NCBI GenBank assembly: GCA_002426795.1 | Contig: DINQ01000014.1 | Coordinates: forward strand, 1-44,737 | Direction: 5' to 3' | Origin: Bacteroidales bacterium UBA5536 | GTDB lineage: Bacteria; Bacteroidota; Bacteroidia; Bacteroidales; F082 | DNA: 44,737 bases | In this document: piece by piece, positions 23,321 through 31,162 of the stretch | Position numbering within the stretch: the stretch's first letter is position 1 | Layout of the letters: every line of letters starts with the position of its first letter | Translations under genes and position numbers: made by a program | Notes under the pieces: model-generated | What the model was told of the DNA's origin: nothing | Seen by the model: only the letters and a program-made list of their open reading frames with translations | The model's database searches: none

Positions 23321-23547
23321 GATTTTTTTTGCTGTAGGTGCCGAAAGGTTTATTGTCGGTTTGGCGAGGGGTGATAAAAGATTTCGAAGCCCTTCACGTT
23401 AAACGCTACACTCAGCCAATTCGTGTATTCATATTTTCCTTTTTACGCCAGTTGTCAAAGACGAATTGGCGTTGTTGCAACAAAGAACTGCGGGTGAATT
23501 AACCGCTGAACCTCGCATTGCTTATAGCTTACTGGCTGCTGGCATTC

Positions 23548-24045
23548 TTATTTAGCACCTAACAGGTCATTCAAACAAATTATTTCGCTGCCATTTTTTT
23601 TATAATAATTCAGCATTTCGTCAATTTTCCTTTTATCATAACTCGTAATACAATCTGATATGACTGAAACTTTGTAGTTTTCCTTGCGCAAATTAAATAC
23701 AGTTGATTTCACACATGCAATGGCATCTGCACCCGTAATGTAAAATTCGCTGATTTCATTTTTCCGGATAAATTTCATGAAATCTTCGCTGGTCAATGCG
23801 TTGCCTTTGGATTTTTCAAAAATGTTTTCGGAAACTAATTTCAGGTCCGAAACTAATTCTGACCCATGGGTATTGGGTTTGAAGGTTCTAGTTCCCTCAG
23901 ATAAGTTGTAATGCCTTATGTAGACGACATGAATTTCTTGTTCTACGGCCCAATCTATAGCCCGATTAACATTGTCAATGATTTCTTTGTAGTTTTTGGT
24001 AATGTCGTTTTGAATGTCAATTACCACCAATGACTTTCTCTGCAT
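23548..24045 (-). CDS. Isochorismatase-family cysteine hydrolase
   Basis: This 165-residue cytosolic protein has the cysteine-hydrolase triad: Asp10 (VVIDIQND), a Lys in FEKSKGNAL (Lys78 or Lys80) and Cys111 (GADAIACVKST). The fold and length match small members such as nicotinamidase-like or isochorismatase-like hydrolases. The substrate is not known, and the zinc-binding histidines expected of nicotinamidases are not evident. It is AT-rich compared with the genes to its left and stands alone on the minus strand, 132 bases past the lacI region on its 3' side. A 129-bp hairpin element lies about 195 bases upstream of its start. It may have been acquired with the accessory region. Confidence 0.85.
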   Translation of the reverse strand: MQRKSLVVIDIQNDITKNYKEIIDNVNRAIDWAVEQEIHVVYIRHYNLSEGTRTFKPNTHGSELVSDLKLVSENIFEKSKGNALTSEDFMKFIRKNEISEFYITGADAIACVKSTVFNLRKENYKVSVISDCITSYDKRKIDEMLNYYKKNGSEIICLNDLLGAK

Positions 24046-24558
24046 GAGATTATACTTTTTGTTTGATGTTTTGCTTCATTTTTCTGTTTCATTGCCTATC
24101 CTACTGTCTTTTGTTTGCTTGCAACGGTATCAATAAGTACATAAGCGCTTTTGAACCATATTTTATTGTCGTTGTCTTACCATTTTGCTTTTCAAACATC
24201 AATTATCATCCATGGTTGCGGTTTTGTCTTAGTATGTCTGCCAACGGCCCCAGCAGTAGCGGATTTTAACCCACTAAACTGTCAGATAGCACCGACCTTT
24301 GATATATAAATTTACTTTTCAATATAGCACTTAACCCGCTATAGCTAGTACACAACTTGTAAGTTGGCCTTTTTCTTTTTCATCTTTCTACGGTTTCACT
24401 GGTGGTCGTGAGTTGGAGAAAAAATAAAACACCGAAGGGTGGGAGAAAAAAATTGAATTTATTTCTAGGTAGTTGGAAAGTACACTCTTATGCAAACTTT
24501 GGTCTGTGCCTGAGCTTGTGCGGCTTGCAAATGTGTATGCATTTATGGGATTGGCTTT
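24046..24558. other. Gene-free gap with one 129-bp hairpin element
   Basis: This gap of 513 bases between the isochorismatase-like gene and the restriction island has no convincing gene. Positions 24240-24368 hold a structured repeat (own entry). The rest is AT-rich, and I see no further structure of note. Confidence 0.5.
24240..24368 (-). repeat. 129-bp inverted-repeat element A (attC-like)
   Basis: The ends are GCCAAC and GTTGGC. On the minus strand the blocks run GCCAAC, AGCTATAGCGGGTTAAGTG, TCAAAGGTCGGTGC, AAATCCGCTACTGCT, CGTTGGC. The two inner arms (AGCTATAGCGGGT and the reverse complement of AAATCCGCTACTGCT) are inverted copies, so a single strand folds into a long hairpin with a large loop. 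The same blocks in the same order occur in element B (39786-39914), which has exactly the same length. It lies behind the M48/hsdR operon and before the isochorismatase-like gene. Confidence 0.7.
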
Positions 24559-25254
24559 TCATGCTAATAGTTTCTCCAATTTCATTTTCCACTTTTCCCA
24601 GTCTTTCATTTCCTTAGTCTGCAGGTCAATGAATCTCTGCGTGTGATCGTGATGAATCAAATGACACAATTCATGAATTATAACATATTCAATGCAACCT
24701 TTTGGCGCTTTGATCAATTCGGGATTTAAAATGATTTTCCCTTTTGGTGTACAACTTCCCCAGCGTGTTGGCATGTCTCGCAGAACAATTGAACTAGGTT
24801 CTACTTTGTATTTCTTGAATTTGTCAATCAAAGGAAGGGCTATCGCTTGAAACTTAATACGAGCATGTTGTAAATACCAATCATTAATCAAGTCTTTTGC
24901 TCTTGACTTTTCACTTGCTCTTACTTCAATGAATTTGCCTTTCAGTTTTACTGATTCTGGTTCACCCAATTTTATTTGCAAACGGTATTGTCTGCCCAAA
25001 TACAAATGCGTTTCACCACTTACATATTTTCTTGTTGGAGTCTTTGGCTGAAAGGATAGAAAGAAACTTTGTTGTTTTATGATCCAGGGCGCTTTCTTTC
25101 TGATCTTGTCTTTCACCTTTTCCATCGAAGTGTCAGCAGGAGCTTTTACCAACACTTCCATTTCTGGCGTTACAGTAATGCCAAGTGATTTTCTGTCTGA
25201 ATATTCCAATCGGAAATCAATTTTCCTGCTCCCAAACTGTATCGCGTCTATCAT
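24559..25254 (-). CDS. YgjP-like zinc metallopeptidase (M48/DUF45 family)
   Basis: This 231-residue protein has the zinc motif HELCH (194-198) with further ligands in HHDHTQRF, and the family landmarks RWGSC (about 164-168) and LNPELIKAPKGCIEYVIIHELCHL. YgjP/SprT-like proteins of this type are often found directly behind type I restriction genes. Their role there is not settled, and turnover of damaged or protein-linked complexes has been suggested. There is no signal peptide. Its start overlaps the hsdR stop by 1 base (TAATG), so the two are translationally coupled. It is the last gene of the restriction operon and is followed by hairpin element A. Confidence 0.9.
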   Translation of the reverse strand: MIDAIQFGSRKIDFRLEYSDRKSLGITVTPEMEVLVKAPADTSMEKVKDKIRKKAPWIIKQQSFFLSFQPKTPTRKYVSGETHLYLGRQYRLQIKLGEPESVKLKGKFIEVRASEKSRAKDLINDWYLQHARIKFQAIALPLIDKFKKYKVEPSSIVLRDMPTRWGSCTPKGKIILNPELIKAPKGCIEYVIIHELCHLIHHDHTQRFIDLQTKEMKDWEKWKMKLEKLLA

Positions 25255-28200
25255 TATTTGTACCGAATTTTAGCCACTTCAATGCAGTCATCAGCGATCT
25301 TGTCCATTTCCTTGAACGATAAGTCTAAATTGTATTTATCTCTCACTTCATCAATAAGATAGTCACCAATTTCAATTAGCAGTTTGCCTGTGATATTGGT
25401 CTTGAACTGCCAGTCAACAATAGGTTTACCGCTATCCAACACAGCACCTTTAATTAGATCGTCAACCTCCAAAGCTGTTTGAGTCGACACTTCTTTACGT
25501 ACCACATTGTCTTGTAGCTTCTCCATTAGAGCTTCTACTGTTATTCCGTAAAATGCTTTGGCAACATCACGGTTCCGCAGCTGCTCGGGAATATCACTGT
25601 CTGTATGTGCCAACACATTGTTCATAATATCTTGCACTCTGCTCAGGTATTGCGCTTCGCTTATTCGTTTAGCTTCATAGTCGGCAATGGTTTCTCTTAG
25701 CATTTGAGAAAACTTCTTGTAGAAAGCCGGATCTTCATCCATTTTCTCCGTGATATGTTTTGCCGTTCTGCTGGCAATTTTGTCGGCCTTTGCTGCTTTA
25801 CCTGTAGTGTTTTCTACCTCCTGTTGAAATTTGTCCTTGTCAAAAATGTTCACCAGTTCAGTTATCGTCTCAATTTTCTCGGTGGTGATGTGTGTATCAA
25901 TAAGCTTTTGAATTTGTCCTTCGTATTGCTTGTAATCGATCTCATCGCTATATCGTTCAACAACCGCCAAACGCAGTTTCAAAAACATGGTCAAATCTGC
26001 TTTGTAGCGATTGATGGTCTTTTCATCAACGTCCTTATGAAATTGAATGGATGACAATGCCAATTTTAAACTCTTGGCAAAAGCAGCAAGTTTATCATAA
26101 AACAGAACCCTAATGGCTTCATCCTTTAATAGTTGCTGATAAGCTTCAGCGTCTCTTTTATTCGCAATGGTTTTGAAAATATCCCATATTTCAGCATGCT
26201 TTTGCGGAAGTTTTTTGATTTCATCTGAAATATTGGTTAATGTACCCGCCAAATCTTCATCGTCAAAATCTTCAAATGATGAATACATCTGCAAGGCATC
26301 ATCTAGGTTCTCAATTACCCCATAATAGTCAATGATGTAGCCAAAGTCCTTGTCAGGATAAATGCGGTTTACCCTTGCAATAGCTTGCAGAAGCTTATGG
26401 CTTTGAAGATTTCTGGTTAAATAAAGTACCGTGTTTTTTGGTTCGTCAAAACCTGTAAGTAGTTTATCAACGACAATTATTAATTCAGGATCTTTCTGAT
26501 TTTTGAAACGACTAATGATATTCTTCTCATAGCTTTTTGAATTGCCATGTTCATCCATCATCTTCTTCCAAAACTGATTTTCTTTCTCCGTTGATTTTTC
26601 ATAGGCACTTTCTTCGCCTTCTCTTTCGTCAATGGAAGAGATCAAAACTTGGCTGCTTACAATGCCAATTTCATCTAAGTACTCCTTGTATTTAATGGCA
26701 TTTACTTTTTTATCGCAAACCAACTGACCTTTGAAGGGTGTTCTGCCTTGCCAGTTGTCACGAAAATGATAACTGATGTCCCAGGCTATCATTCGCATTT
26801 TCTGTTCGGCTGAATTTAAGTGATCGTATCTCGCAAACTTCTTTTTAATGTCTGCTTTTTGGTATTCAGTTAAGGGTTCGGAAACCATTTCGAAAAAAGT
26901 GTCAATCGGACTCGCATTAACCTCCTGCAAAGCCAACCTGCCTTCGTACAACAATGGAACAACTGCTTTGTCATTCACAGCCTGGTCAACAGTGTAGGCA
27001 TCAATTACCCCCCCGAATTTTGCTGCGGTGCTTTTATCTTTTTTAAATAGTGGTGTTCCTGTCATGGCAATAAAACATGCATTAGGCAATGTCTTTTGCA
27101 TGTCGATATTAAAAATTCCATGTTGTGTTCTGTGTCCTTCATCCACCAAGACAAAGATGTCTGGGCTTTCTAAAGGCTTATTGATCTTTTTGACTGCTGC
27201 CACAAATTTGTTGATGATGGTGGTTACCACAGCATCACTATTGCTTTCCAGTAATTCTACCAAACGCTGACCTGTGGTTGCGTTCTCAACAAACTTCCCG
27301 CACTTTCTGAAAGTATTTGTAATTTGGTTGTCCAAATCGGTTCGGTCGGTAACGAGAACAATCTTCGGATTGCGAATGCTGGGTTCCATAGCAATGGCTT
27401 GGGCCAGCATTACCATGGTTAAAGATTTACCACTTCCTTGGGTATGCCAGATTACGCCACCTTTTCTTTTGCCGTTTTCAATATGCTTAATCCGTTGCAT
27501 GGATTTTTTTATGGCAAAAAACTGCTGATAGCGTGCTACTTTCTTTTCGCCATTGTCGAACAAAACATAATTGAAAACAATATCCATCAAGCGTTCAGGA
27601 CGACATAACCCCATCAGATATTCATCCTGAATGGTGGGGAAAATATGTTCTTGTTCCAGAACATCAAAGTATTGGCGAACATATTTGAAACGATCTGCGA
27701 ATAATTGGCCTTTTACAGAAGGGGAAAGCGCTTTGTTTTTTAATGTTTCAAGGCTGTTTCGGTAATTCTGTTCTTCTTCATTGCTCTTGAATTTCTCTTG
27801 CCATTTAGCCCAAAACTTTTCCGGTGTGCCATTGGTACCAAAGGCAGCTTCCTGTGTGGCAATGCTTAAAATGAGTTGTGAATACACATATAAATTCCGG
27901 ATCCCATCTTCTTGCTGATTACGCAAATGCTGGCTGATGGCTTGTTTCAATGGCTCTTTCATATCCGGCCGTTTACACTCGATAATGCAAAGCGGAATGC
28001 CATTGACAAACAAAACAATATCAGGGCGGTAATGCTCTTTGCTGGTGCTTCGCATTACGCCGAATTCTTCGCTTACATGAAACACATTGTTGCTGATGTT
28101 TTTCCAGTCGATATATTGCAGGGTAAAGCTTTTTTTGTCGCCATCAACACTTTGTTCCAACGCCTGGCCTAAGGTGAGCAGGTTATATACCTTTTCGCAG

Positions 28201-28484
28201 GCAGCTATGTAGCCATCGTTCATGGGCAGATTTTTTAAAACCTGTATACCATTTTCAATATTTGCGTCACTTATATAAGTTGATTTTGTAGAGCTAATAG
28301 CCTTTGCTGAATTAATTTCCTTCAGTTGCTTTCGCAATACATCTTCGAGCAATACATTGGATGTTTTGCCACCCCTTAGTCTTTCTGCTTCTGACGGACT
28401 TAGATAGGTATAACCTAAATTTACCAGCATTTGCAATGCCGGAATCTGGCTAATATGGTCTTCTTTAAAACTTGGTGTGTCCAT
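25254..28484 (-). CDS. hsdR: Type I restriction enzyme R subunit (HsdR)
   Basis: This is a 1076-residue motor-nuclease. The PD-(D/E)xK nuclease lies at Asp155 (YRPDIVLFVNG) with Glu169-Cys-Lys171. The helicase part has Walker A TQGSGKS (348-354), DEGH (448-451), the motif III MTGTP and the C-terminal motifs (LIVVDKLLTGFDEP, QAIARVNRIYPDK). A coiled helical C-terminus of about 300 residues binds the methylase core. It translocates DNA and cuts away from the site when HsdS/HsdM finds unmethylated target. Length is normal. It lies about 290 bases behind the next upstream gene, with five small genes between it and hsdS, which is unusual for hsd operons. The metalloprotease gene follows with a 1-base overlap. 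Confidence 0.95.
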   Translation of the reverse strand: MDTPSFKEDHISQIPALQMLVNLGYTYLSPSEAERLRGGKTSNVLLEDVLRKQLKEINSAKAISSTKSTYISDANIENGIQVLKNLPMNDGYIAACEKVYNLLTLGQALEQSVDGDKKSFTLQYIDWKNISNNVFHVSEEFGVMRSTSKEHYRPDIVLFVNGIPLCIIECKRPDMKEPLKQAISQHLRNQQEDGIRNLYVYSQLILSIATQEAAFGTNGTPEKFWAKWQEKFKSNEEEQNYRNSLETLKNKALSPSVKGQLFADRFKYVRQYFDVLEQEHIFPTIQDEYLMGLCRPERLMDIVFNYVLFDNGEKKVARYQQFFAIKKSMQRIKHIENGKRKGGVIWHTQGSGKSLTMVMLAQAIAMEPSIRNPKIVLVTDRTDLDNQITNTFRKCGKFVENATTGQRLVELLESNSDAVVTTIINKFVAAVKKINKPLESPDIFVLVDEGHRTQHGIFNIDMQKTLPNACFIAMTGTPLFKKDKSTAAKFGGVIDAYTVDQAVNDKAVVPLLYEGRLALQEVNASPIDTFFEMVSEPLTEYQKADIKKKFARYDHLNSAEQKMRMIAWDISYHFRDNWQGRTPFKGQLVCDKKVNAIKYKEYLDEIGIVSSQVLISSIDEREGEESAYEKSTEKENQFWKKMMDEHGNSKSYEKNIISRFKNQKDPELIIVVDKLLTGFDEPKNTVLYLTRNLQSHKLLQAIARVNRIYPDKDFGYIIDYYGVIENLDDALQMYSSFEDFDDEDLAGTLTNISDEIKKLPQKHAEIWDIFKTIANKRDAEAYQQLLKDEAIRVLFYDKLAAFAKSLKLALSSIQFHKDVDEKTINRYKADLTMFLKLRLAVVERYSDEIDYKQYEGQIQKLIDTHITTEKIETITELVNIFDKDKFQQEVENTTGKAAKADKIASRTAKHITEKMDEDPAFYKKFSQMLRETIADYEAKRISEAQYLSRVQDIMNNVLAHTDSDIPEQLRNRDVAKAFYGITVEALMEKLQDNVVRKEVSTQTALEVDDLIKGAVLDSGKPIVDWQFKTNITGKLLIEIGDYLIDEVRDKYNLDLSFKEMDKIADDCIEVAKIRYK

Positions 28485-28503
28485 TACTTTATCATTTTTA
28501 AAG

Positions 28504-28587
28504 AATCCAGAGTCGGATACAGAGAATTGAATTTGCCGGGATCCGGAATAAATACAGAGAATCCGGAGTCGGATATGGAGAATTGAA
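28504..28587. repeat. Short direct repeat upstream of hsdR
   Basis: Two copies of about 28 bp, 28504-28531 and 28560-28587, share AATCCnGAGTCGGATAnnGA and AATTGAA, 56 bp apart. They lie in the leader region of hsdR within the gap 28485-28775. Confidence 0.65.
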
Positions 28588-28669
28588 GATCAGGTGAAAA
28601 TCTAATTAAAATACTGACATTCTGTGATTTGAATCTTTCCTGCTTTAATATTGTCATCTTTAATTTTAG

Positions 28670-28700
28670 TTTGCTTTTTCAAATTATGTGTTTACCTTTG
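28670..28700 (+). promoter_or_regulatory. Strong plus-strand promoter in the hsdR upstream gap
   Basis: TTTG at 28670-28673, a 19-base spacer, then TACCTTTG at 28693-28700, a full match to the Bacteroidota consensus. It points away from hsdR and into the 3' end of the small basic gene, where no plus-strand gene exists. Confidence 0.6.
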
Positions 28701-28736
28701 CAGTGCTCATTTTACCATTTGGAAAAAGGAGTTTCG

Positions 28737-28768
28737 AGGCTCGATGTATCCAGAAATACACCGAGCCT
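28737..28768. terminator. 12-13 bp hairpin behind the small basic gene
   Basis: AGGCTCG-a-TGTAT, loop CCAGAA, ATACA-c-CGAGCCT. The single A/C mismatch on the plus strand becomes a G-U pair in minus-strand RNA, so the stem is complete in a transcript of the minus operon. It lies 8 bases past the stop at 28776. It could be that operon's terminator or the 3' hairpin of a small plus-strand RNA. Confidence 0.55.
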
Positions 28769-28775
28769 TGCGCTT

Positions 28776-29312
28776 TTAATGTAGTACCGGTAGCCTCCTT
28801 TTCATTAACTTTTTAATTTTCTTTTCTCCGTATTCTTTGTTTAAAAAGTACGCTGTAACCAAATAATAATCCCTTTGGGTACGCTGCGGATCCAACACAA
28901 TAATGTATTTCTGCTCTATATCGTAAATGTAGGTTCGTATGATATCCTTGCGTTTCTTTTGGTCTCTTTCCTCAACACTAAAAATTTCAATATTTTCCTT
29001 TTTTCTTTCCTCAAGATGGTATTTCACCCAATGCAAGCGTTGCGACCTGTCCATTTCAAAAATCCGTTTCGGGTATTTCTTGCCATTTTCATCTGCCACT
29101 TCAATTTTTTCGGTAGTTAGATGTCGAAATAAAATCACCATGGCCGGTTCTTCTCCTTTAATGGGTCTGATAGTTTTAGCTCTAAAATTTAAATCCGGAT
29201 TTTCTTCAATATCTCTTTTGAATATACCCTGTAAGGATTGGTTTCTTTGGTGCTCGTTCAAGTGACCGAATTCCAATAGCTGCGGATATGTCTTTAGTAC
29301 ATTGAATGGCAT
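28776..29312 (-). CDS. Small basic protein, possible BECR-fold ribonuclease
   Basis: This 178-residue protein is rich in Lys, Arg and Glu, without signal or membrane segments. The C-terminal half reads RSQRLHWVKYHL, RTYIYDIEQKYIIVLDPQRTQRDYYLVTAYFLNKEYGEKKIKKLMKR. The order helix, strand, strand and the YYLVTAY end resemble barnase/EndoU/ColicinE5/RelE-like ribonuclease toxins, but catalytic residues cannot be assigned, so this is a guess. It starts 5 bases after the DUF3800 gene and surely shares its transcript. A hairpin lies just behind it. It sits between the methylase genes and hsdR of a restriction island, where toxin-like or other defence genes are often found. Confidence 0.75.
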   Translation of the reverse strand: MPFNVLKTYPQLLEFGHLNEHQRNQSLQGIFKRDIEENPDLNFRAKTIRPIKGEEPAMVILFRHLTTEKIEVADENGKKYPKRIFEMDRSQRLHWVKYHLEERKKENIEIFSVEERDQKKRKDIIRTYIYDIEQKYIIVLDPQRTQRDYYLVTAYFLNKEYGEKKIKKLMKRRLPVLH

Positions 29313-29317
29313 GGCAA

Positions 29318-29989
29318 CTATTTTAGCTCAATGAAAAATAAGTTAAACTTCTGATGTTCTTTGGGCGTTGAAAGGTTCAACGGCAACTTGCTGTGTTGTT
29401 GTATTTTTTCAATAATTCTGTTCTTGGCAATAACCGTATTAAAGCCTCTTAAATGATACGACAGTGCCCCTGTAATGATGTCAGTTAACTGCATCAACTC
29501 ACTTTCATGCGAACGGATATTTTGCAAATTCCGAACTGAAATAAAATTGTTGTTCAGGAAGTTTTTTAACCCATTCACCTTTTTGGCACTTCGGGTGTCT
29601 TTGATGTCGAGGTAGATGTTGTAGTTATACTCCGGAATCAACTTTTTACTAAGTAACTGAAAGTACATTTTGTAGTAAAAATCATCATGGCTTTGATTAA
29701 AGTCTTCATGCTTTAACTGACTTTTATCAATTACAATAGCCCTATATTGCAAATCGGTAGCAAAAAAATAATCAATCAAATCGTTATAAAGCGGATAAGC
29801 AGATTTAGACAAACCACTCCATTTGGTTTCATAGTATACATGGTGTTTGGCTTTAAGCTGCCTGATATTCAAAGAATGGAGTTTTACCTGATTTACTGCA
29901 CAACTCACATAACCAATAAGCATGACTGGCTGGCGGTCATTTTCTAAATGACAACTTTCATCGCAGTAAAAGTTAAATGTTTTATTCAT
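29318..29989 (-). CDS. DUF3800 domain protein
   Basis: The protein has 223 residues if translation starts at 29989 (MNKTFNFYCDES). An ATG at 30019 would add ten residues (ALLCKNEKD). DUF3800 proteins have an RNase H-like fold. Visible landmarks are FYCDESC at the N-terminus, YLDIKDTRS in the middle and SHESELMQLTDIITGALSYHL near the C-terminus, which supply the acidic residues (Asp, Asp, Glu, Asp) of that fold. Nuclease activity is plausible but unproven. These proteins are frequent in mobile and defence regions. It is followed by the small basic gene after 5 bases, and the two may work as a pair. Confidence 0.85.
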   Translation of the reverse strand: MNKTFNFYCDESCHLENDRQPVMLIGYVSCAVNQVKLHSLNIRQLKAKHHVYYETKWSGLSKSAYPLYNDLIDYFFATDLQYRAIVIDKSQLKHEDFNQSHDDFYYKMYFQLLSKKLIPEYNYNIYLDIKDTRSAKKVNGLKNFLNNNFISVRNLQNIRSHESELMQLTDIITGALSYHLRGFNTVIAKNRIIEKIQQHSKLPLNLSTPKEHQKFNLFFIELK

Positions 29990-30046
29990 ATCTTTTTCGT
30001 TTTTGCACAATAAAGCCATTCACTTTATCATGCAGATTTTGATTTA

Positions 30047-30286
30047 TTACCCCTTTTTATCCTTTGGTGGATTAGGGTCATTGCCGTAACTGTTAGGGTT
30101 CTGAATAGTGCCATCCTTTCGATGTGGAATGAGTTCAGATTTTTCCTGTTTTGCTTTTTCACGACTCCAGTCCATTGCTTCTTTTTTGGTTTCAAAATGC
30201 TTAGTAGCCCTTTCTGCATTTTCTCTTTTCGAATCCCAACCGCCTTTTTCGGAATTGGGAACTACGTGTCTTTCTTTACGTGGCAT
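30047..30286 (-). CDS. DUF2188 domain protein
   Basis: This is a 79-residue basic cytosolic protein, with RHVVPNSEKGGWDSKRENAERATKHFETKKEAMDWSREKAK typical of DUF2188: a short beta hairpin with HVVP, then a helix with ETKKEAxxW, then a tail with HRKDGTIQ and NSYGNDPNPP. The function is unknown. It lies alone between the DUF3800 gene and the 281-residue gene, all on the same strand. Small proteins of this family are common in stress and restriction regions of Bacteroidota and Proteobacteria. Confidence 0.85.
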   Translation of the reverse strand: MPRKERHVVPNSEKGGWDSKRENAERATKHFETKKEAMDWSREKAKQEKSELIPHRKDGTIQNPNSYGNDPNPPKDKKG

Positions 30287-30308
30287 ATTTTATTCGCTTT
30301 AAAAAAAA

Positions 30309-31154
30309 TTATTGCATAAACTTATCGATATTAATCTCTTCGATTTTCTCATCAAGGGCATTTGCAATGGTTTCAGGTAATTCGATTGTAAACGCTATGG
30401 ATTTCAACACTTGTGTTATCAACACCAAAGAAATCGAAACATAAGGAAGGTGTTTTTCAGTAGGCAAATCAGCTAAATTTCTTGTTTCACTTGTATAATG
30501 ATGAAACTGTGAATAAAACCTGAACAGTAGGTACATGTAGGAAAGAATCTTAACGCCAACAAAAGAGTTATTAAATAAGTGATCAAACTTCTCATTATCT
30601 GTTAATTGTGCGCTCATTGATATTTCATCAAAAAAGAGTTGCTTTCTGCTTGACTCTCGAATCTCTTTAGGTTTCTTTTTTATCAACTTAACATTTTCAA
30701 CTCTGACAACTAATTTTGGGTAACTAGATGCAATGCTTTCTAGTTTTGCATTGATGATGTTTCGGAATTCATCATCAGAAAGATCTTGACCAGAAAAATA
30801 AGGTTCCAGATTTGCCAATTTCTCGCTATATCTAATAAAATCAAGCCCCATTACATTCAATTCATTCTCAAACGATTCTTTATGGTGCGAAAAAGTCAAT
30901 AAATAAAAACCCGTTAATGCATCCGACAGACATGTGCGTGTAAGCAGTGAAACAGGTAAAATTATTAAGCGATCATTTGAGAGTTCATTCATAAGCAATT
31001 TCATTCCGTTTAGATTGGATTGAATCCGCTTCATCAAATCCAACAGTACGATTTTCACAGTGCCAAGTTCACTTCCTTTCTTATGATGCACTTCAGTAGC
31101 GACCAAATTCAGGATTTCTACCAGGTCGTCAAGATGTTTTATGATTTTTTGCAT
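30309..31154 (-). CDS. Uncharacterised helical protein (281 aa)
   Basis: I do not recognise this protein. It is nearly all helical, with a hydrophobic stretch RLIILPVSLLTRTCLSDALTGFYLLTF (about residues 68-95) that could be a buried helix or a membrane segment, and another at FVGVKILSYMYLLFRFYSQF (about 197-216). No catalytic motif is visible. Codon use is AT-rich like the rest of the island. The gene follows the HAD hydrolase gene by 8 bases, so the two are coexpressed and possibly form a unit inserted between hsdS and hsdR. Confidence 0.8.
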   Translation of the reverse strand: MQKIIKHLDDLVEILNLVATEVHHKKGSELGTVKIVLLDLMKRIQSNLNGMKLLMNELSNDRLIILPVSLLTRTCLSDALTGFYLLTFSHHKESFENELNVMGLDFIRYSEKLANLEPYFSGQDLSDDEFRNIINAKLESIASSYPKLVVRVENVKLIKKKPKEIRESSRKQLFFDEISMSAQLTDNEKFDHLFNNSFVGVKILSYMYLLFRFYSQFHHYTSETRNLADLPTEKHLPYVSISLVLITQVLKSIAFTIELPETIANALDEKIEEINIDKFMQ

Positions 31155-31162
31155 AAGAGTTG

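Noticed and set aside
23459..23547. Terminator of the isochorismatase-like gene
   Set aside because: The imperfect CGCCA/TGGCG hairpin upstream of 23471 has no T run on the proper side.
23440..23555. Short plus-strand frame reading VKDELALLQQRTAGELTAEP
   Set aside because: It looks helical, but it has no start codon, is under 45 codons, and its end overlaps the stop of the isochorismatase-like gene. It could be a gene remnant, but this cannot be shown.
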